Source: Chlamydiales bacterium
Lineage (GTDB): Bacteria; Chlamydiota; Chlamydiia; Chlamydiales; SM23-39
Reading direction: 5' to 3'
Length of the DNA stretch: 64,000 bases
Assembly (NCBI GenBank): GCA_028278035.1
Contig: JANQFC010000026.1
Coordinates: forward strand, 62,001-126,000
Both the position numbers and the translations under genes were made by a program. The notes under the pieces are model-generated. The model had not been told where the DNA came from, made no database searches, and saw only the letters and a program-made list of their open reading frames with translations. This document shows, one piece after another, positions 50,921 to 60,081 of the stretch (within the stretch, counting starts at the first letter, position 1; each line of letters opens with the position of its first letter).

Positions 50921-51594
50921 TGCTAAATTTACTGCAAAATAAACTTAAAGCTCTTTCTAAAAAGAAAGTTCATATTAAAGTAAAAGAATATAAATCGACT
51001 TATATCAGTGTTTATAAAGATAGATATAATATTAAAATATCTTTGCACTCTTTATTTTTGTCAGCTCCTCAAGAAATTATAGATGCTATTGTTAATTATT
51101 CCGTCAAGAAAGATGTTTTAGCTTTTAAAGAGATTAAAAAATACGCTGCCAATTATTTTTCTAAAATAGATTATTCTCATAAGTTAGACAAAAAAAAGCT
51201 TGTGTCTAAAGGTAAGTATTATGACTTGCAGCAGATTTATAATAATTTAAATGATATCTATTTTGAGGGTAAATTAAATTTAAATATTACATGGTTTACA
51301 ACAAAATATAGAAATTTTTCTCATTTTACTTTTGGATCTTATGACAAATCAGTAAAGCTTATTAAAATAAATTATTTATTAGACAGCGACAAAGTTCCGT
51401 TTTATTTTATAAATTATGTCGTATATCATGAGATCTTACATCATATTTTTCCGGAAACCATAGATGAAAATGCAAGAAGATGTCATCATGGACCGGATTT
51501 TAAAAAAAAAGAAAAACAATTTCCCTATTATAAAGAAGCTGTTTATTGGGAAAAAAAACATTTTAAGATAAGGAAACTCTATGGCAGGACATAG
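50920..51594 (+). CDS. SprT-like zinc metalloprotease domain protein
   Basis: The 224-residue protein has the HExxH zinc motif in VVYHEILHHIFP near residue 172 and a likely third ligand in CHHGPDFKKKEKQFP about 20 residues on. The upstream strand LNITWFTTKYRNFSHFTFGS and the spacing match SprT-like/WSS1-type domains. Related enzymes act on DNA-protein crosslinks or nascent proteins; the role here is unknown. It overlaps yebC by 14 bases, so it is part of the prfB operon. Confidence 0.78.
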   Translation: MLNLLQNKLKALSKKKVHIKVKEYKSTYISVYKDRYNIKISLHSLFLSAPQEIIDAIVNYSVKKDVLAFKEIKKYAANYFSKIDYSHKLDKKKLVSKGKYYDLQQIYNNLNDIYFEGKLNLNITWFTTKYRNFSHFTFGSYDKSVKLIKINYLLDSDKVPFYFINYVVYHEILHHIFPETIDENARRCHHGPDFKKKEKQFPYYKEAVYWEKKHFKIRKLYGRT

Positions 51595-52285
51595 TAAATG
51601 GGCAAATATTAAACATAAAAAAGAAAGGGCAGATAAGAAAAAAGGTAAACTTTTTTCTAGAATTGCTAAAGAAATTATTACCGCGGTAAAACACGGCGGG
51701 CCTGATGTTCAGGCTAATCCTAAACTTAAAATGATTCTGCAAAAAGCCAAAGATGCTAATTTATCGAATGATGTAATCGAAAGAAATATTAAAAAGGCAA
51801 GCTCAAAGGATCAAAAAGATTATTTGGAACTGTCTTATGAATTATATGGTTTTGGTGGTGTTGGTATAATTGCAGATATCATGACTGATAATAAAAATAG
51901 GATAGCATCTGATATTAGAATAGCTACCAACAAGTGCGGAGGGACAATAGCATCTCCGGGATCTGTAAGTTTTAACTTTTCCAAAAAGGGAATGATCAAG
52001 ATTGATAAAAAGTTAATGCCAGAAGATGAGCTTTTTATGCATGCAACAGATGCTGGAGCAGAAGATTTTATAATAGACGATGATAATTATGTGGTTATTA
52101 CGAAACCGGAAGATCTGCATGCTGTAAAAGATAAGTTAAATCTAAAATGTGAATCTACTTTGGAGATGATCCCTAAAACTTACATTGAATGTTCTGAAGA
52201 GGATACAGACTCTAATATCAAGCTTATCGAATTTTTAGAGAATTTAGATGATGTAGATGTTGTCTACCATAATATGAAAGTTTAA
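51581..52285 (+). CDS. yebC: YebC/PmpR-family (TACO1-like) translation/transcription factor
   Basis: The 234-residue protein begins with the family signature MAGHSKWANIKHKKERADKK. Further family motifs are GKLFSRIAKEIITAVKHGGP, YGFGGVGIIADIMTDNKNR, GGTIASPGSVSFNFSKKGMI and DAGAEDFI. YebC proteins were long annotated as DNA-binding regulators. More recent work links them to translation through proline stretches. The gene ends the prfB operon and the block shared with Chlamydia (CT457). Confidence 0.94.
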   Translation: MAGHSKWANIKHKKERADKKKGKLFSRIAKEIITAVKHGGPDVQANPKLKMILQKAKDANLSNDVIERNIKKASSKDQKDYLELSYELYGFGGVGIIADIMTDNKNRIASDIRIATNKCGGTIASPGSVSFNFSKKGMIKIDKKLMPEDELFMHATDAGAEDFIIDDDNYVVITKPEDLHAVKDKLNLKCESTLEMIPKTYIECSEEDTDSNIKLIEFLENLDDVDVVYHNMKV

Positions 52286-52348
52286 AATTAAAAAAGGAAT
52301 ATTGTATAGCCAATGGGAACGCTGTAGTGGAAAATAAGTGCAACTTAG

Positions 52349-52687
52349 AGATCATCTAACCCACCTAAGCCAGATGGGTTTCATTTATCTGTTTATATTC
52401 AAACGTATCCTGAAATAAGACGTGTGTTTATGTAGGACGATATTGGTCAACAGATTGTTAAAATGTATCCAAGATTAGAGTACTATAATTTTGATTGGAG
52501 CCATATTTCTGATGGCAGCACACAATACGATATTGATTGGAAGGCAGTGTTTTTAAGAGATTTGCAAGAAATAGTACTTAGAATTCAAGGATTATCTAGT
52601 CATAGTCCAATTTTTATAAGCCTTATTCCAAATGATGGTTATTGGTGCACTATTGATGAATATTCTAGACATGTTTCTCCGGAATAA
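52349..52687 (+). pseudogene. Decayed gene with in-frame stop
   Basis: One plus-strand frame reads RSSNPPKPDGFHLSVYIQTY, continues to YPEIRRVFM, meets TAG at 52433, and resumes as DDIGQQIVKMYPRLEYYNFD through to a stop at 52685. The 74 residues after ATG at 52463 look coding (aromatic-rich, balanced composition) but lack a ribosome binding site. The upstream part looks like its missing N-terminal half. Just before, AACCCACCT and AGATGGGTT form a hairpin that may end yebC transcription. The family is not recognised. Confidence 0.5.
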
Positions 52688-52697
52688 GCGTAAATGT

Positions 52698-53573
52698 TTA
52701 TCTTCTGGGTTTTCTGGAGAATTGAATAATAAATATATTTCCAGCTAGTACCAAGACTATTCCTAGCCAGGATATAATGTTGGGGATATCTTTGAAATAG
52801 AACCGATCAAAAATAAAACTAAATATTATACTAATGTACAAAAGAGTAGATGTTATTTTAGCGGGGGCATAAACAGATGCCCTTATTAAAAAATCCTGAT
52901 AAAATGTTCCGGTTAAACCAATAGCCATTAATAAATATAAAGTTTTTAGATCAGGTGTTTTCCAGTTAAATATCAATAAGAAACCGCTTAGGATTGCAGC
53001 AAAGAACATATAGTAAAAAAGTGAAGTGTTAGGATGGTCTTTAATGCTTAGTTTTCTAATGAAAATAAAAGTAATGCCGGATAATAGACCGGCTATTAGC
53101 GCATATAATGCTTTTGGCTCAAATGACAAATAGCCCGGATTTATTATTAAAATAACACCTAAAAATCCTGTTAAAACAGCTATCCAGTGCTTGTATGTTA
53201 CATGATGATGTAAAAACAAAACACCGATCAATAAAATAAAAAGCGTATTTGTCATTACTAATACATTTGCTTCTACTAGAGATATAAATCTTATTGAATA
53301 ATACAAAAAAAACATTGCCAGAAGAGACAGCACAGCTCTTATAAAATGAAGCTTTACATGCTTGATTCTTAGATGTATTACCTTATATTTTATTCTTTTG
53401 ATAAATATCCATAAAGAAATATAGACAAGTCCTAGAGAAAATCTGGAAAATAAGATCATATTAGTATTGGTGTCAGGCACTACAATTTTGGTCAAGAATA
53501 TCATGATGCTTAATGATATTGCAGCCAATATTGCTAAGATAACACCTTTTTTTAAGTTAAAATTTTTGTCCAT
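52698..53573 (-). CDS. EamA/DMT-superfamily transporter
   Basis: The 291-residue protein has ten membrane segments and two EamA-type repeats. The first repeat carries LSIMIFLTKIVVPDTNTNMI and FSLGLVYISLWIF. The repeat boundary lies near residue 150 (FLGVILIINPGY). Such carriers move metabolites or amino acids, and S-adenosylmethionine in some Chlamydia and Rickettsia members. The substrate cannot be told here. The start lies divergent from the NamZ-like gene. Confidence 0.85.
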   Translation of the reverse strand: MDKNFNLKKGVILAILAAISLSIMIFLTKIVVPDTNTNMILFSRFSLGLVYISLWIFIKRIKYKVIHLRIKHVKLHFIRAVLSLLAMFFLYYSIRFISLVEANVLVMTNTLFILLIGVLFLHHHVTYKHWIAVLTGFLGVILIINPGYLSFEPKALYALIAGLLSGITFIFIRKLSIKDHPNTSLFYYMFFAAILSGFLLIFNWKTPDLKTLYLLMAIGLTGTFYQDFLIRASVYAPAKITSTLLYISIIFSFIFDRFYFKDIPNIISWLGIVLVLAGNIFIIQFSRKPRR

Positions 53574-53645
53574 AATTTAAGAGTAATAAAAAAAATAATG
53601 ATTTTCAATCTCATTTTATGATAAAAATTTTGTAGAGGGTTATTT

Positions 53646-54863
53646 ATGATGAAGAGAATCTTTATTTTTTTATTTTTAATTTTTTCTAATATTTCATTTG
53701 CAGCAATTGATCTGGGAGTAGACGTTTTTTTTAAAACATCCTATCCGACTTTAAAAAATAAGAGACTTGCATTGATTGTTAATCATACCAGTGTTGACAA
53801 GGATTTAAAAAATACTTTGGATTTATTTTTGGAAGATGAAAATTATAACGTTGTATCTTTGTTTTCCCCAGAGCACGGCGTTAATGGATCATTTCATGCA
53901 GGAGACAAGATAGATCATACAAAATTTCAAGATATTAAGGTTTTTAGCCTTCACGGGCAGACCAAGAGACCAAATAGCGAAATGCTAAAAAATGTAGATG
54001 CTATTGTTTATGATATACAGGAAATTGGCTGCAGGGGTTACACATATGCAACAACTCTATTTTATGTGATGGAAGAAGCTGCAAAGAAAAAAATAAAGGT
54101 ACTGGTTTTGGATAGGCCCAATCCCATAAATGGGTTGATCACAGACGGGCCTATGTTAGATGATGAGATGAGATCTTTTTTGGGTTATATTAATGTACCC
54201 TATTGTCATGGCATGACAATAGGAGAGCTGGCAATGTTCTTTAATGGTGAGTATAAAATTGGCTGTGATTTAAAAGTTGTTCAAATGAATGGTTGGAAAA
54301 GAGAGATGAGTTATGAAGATACCGGGCTTTACTGGATACCGACATCACCTCACATACCGGAGCCGGACTCTCCTTTTTATTGTGCCTCTACCGGTATTAT
54401 AGGAGAGTTGGAGCTCGTTAATATTGGGATAGGATATACCATGCCTTTTAAAGTAATAGGAGCTTCATGGATAAACGGTAGAGATTTTGCAAAACAATTA
54501 AATAAACAAAATTTAAAGGGAGTGAGATTTATTCCTTTTTATTACAAGCCTTATTACGGTGCGTATAAAGGCAAGAACTTAGAGGGAGTTAAAATAGTAA
54601 TAACTGACAGAAAAAAATATAGGCCTCTGGCCGTTCAATATCTTTTAATAGGTATGTTAAAGTCTTTGTATCCTGAGAAAGTAGAGGCTAAGTTAAATAC
54701 CATATCTCAGCAAAAAATAGATGCTTTCTGCAAGGTAAACGGAAATAAGAAAATTTTTGATATATTAAAAAATGAGAAATATGCGGCCTGGAAGATGATC
54801 CAGTTTGAAGAAGATAAAGTAAAAGCCTTTTTAGAAGTAAAGAAACGCTATGAGCTTTATTGA
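53646..54863 (+). CDS. namZ: DUF1343 / NamZ-like exo-beta-N-acetylmuramidase
   Basis: The 405-residue protein has a signal peptide (MMKRIFIFLFLIFSNISFAA). DUF1343 motifs follow: VNHTSVD near residue 47, LFSPEHGVNG near 75, VYDIQEIGCRGYTYATTLFY near 120, VLDRPNPINGLITDGPML near 155 and TSPHIPEPDSPFYCASTGII near 230. NamZ from Bacillus removes terminal MurNAc from peptidoglycan fragments. It should act in the periplasm in wall turnover or recycling. AGAGGGTTATTT precedes ATG. Confidence 0.87.
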   Translation: MMKRIFIFLFLIFSNISFAAIDLGVDVFFKTSYPTLKNKRLALIVNHTSVDKDLKNTLDLFLEDENYNVVSLFSPEHGVNGSFHAGDKIDHTKFQDIKVFSLHGQTKRPNSEMLKNVDAIVYDIQEIGCRGYTYATTLFYVMEEAAKKKIKVLVLDRPNPINGLITDGPMLDDEMRSFLGYINVPYCHGMTIGELAMFFNGEYKIGCDLKVVQMNGWKREMSYEDTGLYWIPTSPHIPEPDSPFYCASTGIIGELELVNIGIGYTMPFKVIGASWINGRDFAKQLNKQNLKGVRFIPFYYKPYYGAYKGKNLEGVKIVITDRKKYRPLAVQYLLIGMLKSLYPEKVEAKLNTISQQKIDAFCKVNGNKKIFDILKNEKYAAWKMIQFEEDKVKAFLEVKKRYELY

Positions 54864-54892
54864 TTGTTGGTATGTTTTATTTCAATAATTAA

Positions 54893-55483
54893 TTATTGAG
54901 TCTGTTTTTTATATTCGGAGATTCTCATAAGTGATGTTAAGATCACTAGTGATACAAAAACGGTTGCTAGCATATAGAAATAATGATTGAATAAAATCAT
55001 TAGTATAAAAAATATAAAGGTCTCTGTTCTTTCCATTATGCCGGAAGAATAATGGAAACTTTTTTTTGTGTTGTTTTCGGAAAAAATTCCGATAGTTAAA
55101 AATGATGTTACACATAAAAGACAAGCTCCTAGCATAACAAGGCATGTAAATGCTCGATGATCAGGATCTGCAAAAAACAAGGAAAGTATAATAAAAAACT
55201 CTACTACTCTATCAGAATAAATATCTAAAATTGTGCCGAGATTTGATTTTTTATTTTGAAGTCTTGCAATAGAACCGTCTAAAGTATCAAAATAACCCGA
55301 TAGAAGTAAGATTAAAGAGCCGGTTATTTTGTAGTTATATATGATAAAAAATGAAGATATGATTCCTGTTACACAGCCTATAAGGGTTATTATGTTAGGA
55401 TGGATCTTAGTGATAAGCTTGAACTTTAAAATTGGATCGACTGCTATTTTTTGATAGGGCGTTCTAAAGTTAGTGTCTAACAT
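54893..55483 (-). CDS. CDP-alcohol phosphatidyltransferase
   Basis: The 196-residue membrane enzyme contains the complete family motif DG-x2-AR-x8-G-x3-D-x3-D, seen as TLDGSIARLQNKKSNLGTIL followed by DIYSDR, near residues 66 to 95. About five membrane segments are visible. It would condense a CDP-lipid with an alcohol such as glycerol phosphate, serine or inositol phosphate. The exact product is unknown. It overlaps the TVP38 gene by 14 bases. Confidence 0.85.
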   Translation of the reverse strand: MLDTNFRTPYQKIAVDPILKFKLITKIHPNIITLIGCVTGIISSFFIIYNYKITGSLILLLSGYFDTLDGSIARLQNKKSNLGTILDIYSDRVVEFFIILSLFFADPDHRAFTCLVMLGACLLCVTSFLTIGIFSENNTKKSFHYSSGIMERTETFIFFILMILFNHYFYMLATVFVSLVILTSLMRISEYKKQTQ

Positions 55484-56171
55484 TTTTTTCTTTTATTTTT
55501 TTGTAAATTACCGGGATTAAAGCAAAAATACCGAGAGCTATTAAAGCTATTTTTATCTCTATTGTAAAAAAGGAGGAAATTGTAACTTCTTCCTGCTTAA
55601 GTAAAGAGCTTAATCCAGTTCCTGCTTGAGCAAAAACAAAGCTGCCGGGAATGATTCCTACAAGCGTTGTCCAAAAATAAGTAAAAAATCCTACATTAAA
55701 AAATGCAGGAGCTATATTCACCAGCCAAAATGGAAATAGAGGAACCAGTCTTAAAAATAACATGTAGTTTGCTGCATTTTTAGAAAAACCTGCGGATATT
55801 TTTCTAAGCAGCTTTCCAGCTTTTTTCTTTAAAATATCTCCAAGGGCTGTTTTTGCGGATAAAAATATAATACAGGCTCCAATAGTGGCTGATATTACAA
55901 CATATATTGTTGCCATAGGCTGGTTGAATAAAAAACCAGACAACATTGTTAAAAAAACAGCTCCGGGGATAGATAGTGCTGCGGCTATTATGTAAACTAG
56001 CATAAAAATTATAGGAAAAACAACAGGGTGATTATTTAGATATTGCTGAAGAATTAAGTGGTATTTTTTGAGTGAGTCAAATGATAAAAAATCAAAGCCG
56101 CCGTATATGTATGTTATTATCATTAAAATTAAGATGATTAAAATAGGTAAGTATTTTAAATATTTTTTCAT
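55470..56171 (-). CDS. TVP38/TMEM64 (DedA-like) membrane protein
   Basis: The 233-residue protein has the VTT-domain core: AALSIPGAVFLTMLSGFLFN near residue 68, ATIGACIIFLSAKTALGD and LRLVPLFPFWLVNIAPAFFN near 145, then LVGIIPGSFVFAQAG. About six membrane segments are present. Relatives are lipid scramblases or undecaprenyl-phosphate flippases. It is coupled by ATGA to the upstream oxidoreductase gene; TVP38 and such oxidoreductases are often neighbours or fused in other bacteria. Confidence 0.85.
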   Translation of the reverse strand: MKKYLKYLPILIILILMIITYIYGGFDFLSFDSLKKYHLILQQYLNNHPVVFPIIFMLVYIIAAALSIPGAVFLTMLSGFLFNQPMATIYVVISATIGACIIFLSAKTALGDILKKKAGKLLRKISAGFSKNAANYMLFLRLVPLFPFWLVNIAPAFFNVGFFTYFWTTLVGIIPGSFVFAQAGTGLSSLLKQEEVTISSFFTIEIKIALIALGIFALIPVIYKKIKEKNVRH

Positions 56172-57583
56172 TGTTTTTTCTTAAGTAATACTTCATTTAC
56201 ATATTTGTCTGCGATTTGCCTGATTCCTAAGTTATAAGTAGGGTATGGATGAACTATTTGTATTAATGATTTTAACGATATTTTTTTGTTCATAGCAGTA
56301 TATATTTCAGAAAGCATCTCTGAAGCTCTTTTTGAAACTATTGCTGCTCCTAGTATTTTACTGGAATATTTTTTTGTAATTATTTGTATAAAACCGTCTT
56401 CTGCATCTTGGGTTTTAGCTTTGTCGATTTTGTAAATAGGCAGTGTATAGGTGTGTATTTTCTTTTCTGTAAACGTATCTATCGCTTCTTTTTCAGACAT
56501 GCCGACAGATGCTATTTCAGGGTCTGTAAATGTAACTTTAGGTAAAAATTTAGGATGTATCTTTATATTGATCGGAAGAGGGAATAATAAAGTCATTAGT
56601 AAGGATCTGGCATGATGTTCTGCCAGATGTGTAAAATAAGGAGGACCGATAACATCTCCTATTGCAAATATATTTTTTTGAGAGGCTCTTGCATATTTAT
56701 CTACAACAATGCCTTTTTTTGTATATTCAATATCAGCTTTTTCTAAATTAAGCTCTTCTATGTTTGGTTTTCTGCCTGTTGCTATTAAAAGTTGTTTAGA
56801 TATTATTTCTTTTTTTTCTGTAGTATATTTGGATTTTAAGTGTAGTTTGAACTCATTGTTTTCAAAAGATATTTCATCTACCAAATGATCGAGATATAAA
56901 TTGATATGTTCTTTTATGAAAACATCTTTTATTACATCAGAGGCCTTTTCTTCTTCTTGGGATAATAGTCTATTTTGATTGTCTATTATAAAAACATCGG
57001 ATCCTAATCTTTTAAAAGCTTGGGCGAGCTCGCATCCAATAGCTCCTCCTCCTATTATTGCAATAGAAGATGGGACTTTTTTTAAATAAAAGACAGTTTC
57101 ATTTGTTAAATAAGGTGTATTATGAAGTCCATGTATTGGGGGGATTAATGGAGAAGAACCTGTTGCTATTATAATATTTTTAGCTTTGATTTTATGCGTT
57201 GTGCCGTTTTCTTCTCGAGCCTCTATTACATGAGGACTAACAAAAGAAGCGGTTGCTTTTAAAGTTGGAACATTAGCCTGTTTTAAGTTTTGAGTATCTT
57301 CTTGTCTTATTTTTTCAATTGTTTTTCTAACTTTTTGAAAAACGTTATCTGTATTGAAATGATTTAATGTGATATCTATTCCGAAATCATTTGCTATTTG
57401 TATGTTATGAGATATTTTAGCTGAATGTATTAAAGTTTTGCTGGGAATGCATCCAAAGTTTGTACAGTCTCCTCCTATCTGGGATTTTTCGATTAAGAGA
57501 ACTTTTTTTTTGGACTTGGCAAGACCGAGGGCTACTACTAAGCCGGCCGAACCGGAGCCGATTACTACGTATTTGTATTTCAT
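56168..57583 (-). CDS. Class I pyridine nucleotide-disulfide oxidoreductase (mercuric reductase/LpdA-like)
   Basis: The 471-residue flavoprotein has the FAD site VIGSGSAGLVVALGLAKSKK, the redox disulfide GGDCTNFGCIPSKTLIHSAK near residue 40, the NAD(P)H site IAIIGGGAIGCELAQAF near 170 and FAIGDVIGPPYFTHLAEHHA near 310. The C-terminal active-site HPYPTYN contains the His expected for this class. ATG at 57583 is chosen because the protein then starts MKYKYVVIGSGSAG; the longer frame to 57634 adds an unrelated basic leader. Dihydrolipoamide dehydrogenase activity is possible, but the TVP38 neighbour favours the mercuric-reductase-like subgroup. No N-terminal mercury-binding domain or mer genes are seen. 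Confidence 0.85.
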   Translation of the reverse strand: MKYKYVVIGSGSAGLVVALGLAKSKKKVLLIEKSQIGGDCTNFGCIPSKTLIHSAKISHNIQIANDFGIDITLNHFNTDNVFQKVRKTIEKIRQEDTQNLKQANVPTLKATASFVSPHVIEAREENGTTHKIKAKNIIIATGSSPLIPPIHGLHNTPYLTNETVFYLKKVPSSIAIIGGGAIGCELAQAFKRLGSDVFIIDNQNRLLSQEEEKASDVIKDVFIKEHINLYLDHLVDEISFENNEFKLHLKSKYTTEKKEIISKQLLIATGRKPNIEELNLEKADIEYTKKGIVVDKYARASQKNIFAIGDVIGPPYFTHLAEHHARSLLMTLLFPLPINIKIHPKFLPKVTFTDPEIASVGMSEKEAIDTFTEKKIHTYTLPIYKIDKAKTQDAEDGFIQIITKKYSSKILGAAIVSKRASEMLSEIYTAMNKKISLKSLIQIVHPYPTYNLGIRQIADKYVNEVLLKKKQ

Positions 57584-57675
57584 AATTTTTTTTCTTTTTA
57601 AATTAAAAGTAATAAAAATTTTTTTTAAATACAAATTTTGTATGATAAAAAAAGAAAAAATATTTAGAGGTAATA

Positions 57676-58569
57676 ATGAAGTTAGGGTTTATAGGACTTG
57701 GTAAAATGGGTCTTAATATGACAAAACGTCTTGTTAAAAATCATAAGATAGTCGCTTATGATGTGAATAGAAAAGTCTATAGTAAGTTAGATAAAAAGAT
57801 TGAAAGGGCCAAGTCTTTGCAAGAGCTAACATCAAAGCTTGTGGGTAAAAAGGTTATTTGGATGATGGTTCCGGCTGGAAGGATAGTGGATGCAACTATT
57901 AAAAAGCTTATGAAACATCTGACAAAAGGGGATATTTTAATAGATGGCGGGAATTCTAATTACAAAGATTCTCAAAAAATAGAAGAAGAGCTTAAGAAAA
58001 AAGGGATTATATTTTTGGATGTTGGAACATCAGGCGGCATTTGGGGGATAAAAGAAGGGTATGCTCTTATGGTAGGAGGAGACAAGAAAGCATATAATTA
58101 TATTCTGCCTGTTTTGAAAACTTTATCTGTGAAAGATGGTTATGAGTATATGGGAAAATCAGGGGCTGGTCATTTTGTTAAGATGGTCCATAACGGTATA
58201 GAGTATGGTCTGATGCAGGCATATGCCGAAGGTTTTGAGATATTAAAGACCAAGAAAGATCTTAATTTAAATTTACATAAGATATCCAAACTTTGGAATA
58301 TTAATTCAGTTGTTAGATCTTGGCTTTTAAAGCTTATTGAAAAAGCCTTTAAAAAAGATCAGAGTTTAAAAAATATAAAAGCTTATGTTGAAGACTCTGG
58401 AGAAGGCAGGTGGACAATAAAAGAAGCAATAGATTTGGATGTATCAGTGCCTGTTATTACTAGTGCTTTATACGAAAGATTTACATCTAGAAATAAAAAC
58501 AGTTTTCAAGATAAACTCTTGGCAAAACTACGAGATGAATTCGGGGGACATGGAGTAAAAAAAGGATAA
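57676..58569 (+). CDS. gnd: 6-phosphogluconate dehydrogenase, short form
   Basis: The 297-residue enzyme is of the short GndA/YqeC-like class (classical Gnd has about 470 residues). The nucleotide site is GFIGLGKMGLNMTKRLVKNH, followed by LIDGGNSNYKDS near residue 97, DVGTSGGIWGIKEGYALMVG near 118 and GKSGAGHFVKMVHNGIEYGL near 158. It oxidises 6-phosphogluconate to ribulose 5-phosphate, making NAD(P)H. AGAGGTAAT precedes ATG. It heads an operon with zwf three bases downstream. Coenzyme preference (NAD or NADP) is unresolved. Confidence 0.9.
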   Translation: MKLGFIGLGKMGLNMTKRLVKNHKIVAYDVNRKVYSKLDKKIERAKSLQELTSKLVGKKVIWMMVPAGRIVDATIKKLMKHLTKGDILIDGGNSNYKDSQKIEEELKKKGIIFLDVGTSGGIWGIKEGYALMVGGDKKAYNYILPVLKTLSVKDGYEYMGKSGAGHFVKMVHNGIEYGLMQAYAEGFEILKTKKDLNLNLHKISKLWNINSVVRSWLLKLIEKAFKKDQSLKNIKAYVEDSGEGRWTIKEAIDLDVSVPVITSALYERFTSRNKNSFQDKLLAKLRDEFGGHGVKKG

Positions 58570-58572
58570 GTT

Positions 58573-60081
58573 ATGAAAGCTACTTTTCAATCATGCATGA
58601 AGGCTAAAGAAACATTTAAGGCGCCTCCTTTTACTATGGTGATATTCGGAGGCGGTGGGGACTTATCTCAAAAAAAGCTTTTGCCTACTTTATTTAAGTT
58701 ATTCAAAAAAAACTTTATTTCTAAATTTTCTATTTTAGGTTTTGGCCTTCCTCAAATGAGTGAGTTAGAATATAGAAAGCAGGCGAAGGTTTGGATAAAA
58801 GAAAATACTAAAGAACATTTTGATGAAAAAACTTATAATTCATTTAAGAAAAATCTTTTTTATGAGACAGCGGATCTAAAAGATGCAAAAAAATATAAGG
58901 TTTTATGGTCTAAGATAACAAAACTTACTAAGAAAGATAAAAGTGACAATTTGCTTTATTATTTAGCAGTACCGCCTAGCATGTTTCCTGTAATTGTAGA
59001 AAACCTGTCTGATTTTAAGTTATGCAAAGATAAAAAAGGAGCAAAAATAATTGTTGAAAAACCTTTTGGAAAAGATAAGAAAACAGCGAAAGAGCTCAAT
59101 AAAAAACTTTTAAAAGCATTTGATGAAAAACAGATTTATAGAATAGATCATTATTTAGGAAAAGAGACCGTTCAAAATGTATTTTTCTTCAGATTTGGCA
59201 ATGCTTTGTTTGAGCCTTTATGGAATAGAAATTTCATAGATAATATCCAAATAACGGTATCGGAGGATTTAGGTATTGGAAATAGGGCCGCATTCTATGA
59301 ACAGGCAACAGTTGTAAAAGATATAGTGCAAAACCATATCATGCAACTGATCGCATTAATAGCGATGGAACCTCCGGGAAATTATGAAGCAGATTCTATA
59401 AGAAATGAAAGAATTAAACTTTTTAAATCAATAAAGCCTATTGATAAAAAAGATATCGATAAGAATTTTGTGATGGGACAGTACACCAAAGGAAAAATAG
59501 ACAATAAAAATGTAGTAGGGTATCTACAGGAGAAAAATATTAAAAAAGGATCTAAGACGCCAACGTTTTTCGCAGGTAAGTTTTTAATAGATAACTGGAG
59601 ATGGTCGGGCGTTCCTTTCTATGTAAGAACAGGAAAAAGACTAAAAAAGAGATTTACTGAAATAGCAATTATTTTTAAAGATGCTCCCCACAGGCTTTTA
59701 GGGCATGCTTGTCAGGAGTTGGAAACTAATAGCATTGTATTTAGTATTTTTCCAAAACAAAAAATTGAGATTCATTTCAATGTTAAGTTTCCCGGTATGG
59801 CCAATGCACCGTACCCTGTTGACATGGTCTTTGATTATAAAGATGTTTTTAAAGTAGATTATCCCTTGGCTTACGAAAGGATATTAATAGATGCCATGAA
59901 ATCAGATATTACACTTTTTGCCAGAAAAGACGGGATAGAGGCTATGTGGAACATAATAGATCCTTTAGTAGACGCCTGGAATAAGAAGAAGACAATTTAT
60001 AAGTATAAAGCCGGATCATATGGGCCGAAAGAAGCCAAGAAGCTTTTGGAAAAAGATAGTAGATACTGGAGAGAGTTTTAA
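58573..60081 (+). CDS. zwf: Glucose-6-phosphate 1-dehydrogenase
   Basis: The 502-residue enzyme has the NADP site [20 protein letters not shown] near residue 24, the catalytic [13 protein letters not shown] near 190, and later motifs VRTGKRL and DAMKSD. It makes 6-phosphogluconolactone and NADPH. Its stop overlaps the start of pgl by one base. The zwf-pgl pair is also adjacent in Chlamydia (CT185-CT186), as I recall. Confidence 0.95.
   Translation: MKATFQSCMKAKETFKAPPFTMVIFGGGGDLSQKKLLPTLFKLFKKNFISKFSILGFGLPQMSELEYRKQAKVWIKENTKEHFDEKTYNSFKKNLFYETADLKDAKKYKVLWSKITKLTKKDKSDNLLYYLAVPPSMFPVIVENLSDFKLCKDKKGAKIIVEKPFGKDKKTAKELNKKLLKAFDEKQIYRIDHYLGKETVQNVFFFRFGNALFEPLWNRNFIDNIQITVSEDLGIGNRAAFYEQATVVKDIVQNHIMQLIALIAMEPPGNYEADSIRNERIKLFKSIKPIDKKDIDKNFVMGQYTKGKIDNKNVVGYLQEKNIKKGSKTPTFFAGKFLIDNWRWSGVPFYVRTGKRLKKRFTEIAIIFKDAPHRLLGHACQELETNSIVFSIFPKQKIEIHFNVKFPGMANAPYPVDMVFDYKDVFKVDYPLAYERILIDAMKSDITLFARKDGIEAMWNIIDPLVDAWNKKKTIYKYKAGSYGPKEAKKLLEKDSRYWREF

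Noticed and set aside
56168..57583. Mercury resistance operon
   Set aside because: The enzyme is mercuric-reductase-like in the core only. No MerT, MerP, MerR or N-terminal heavy-metal domain is seen.
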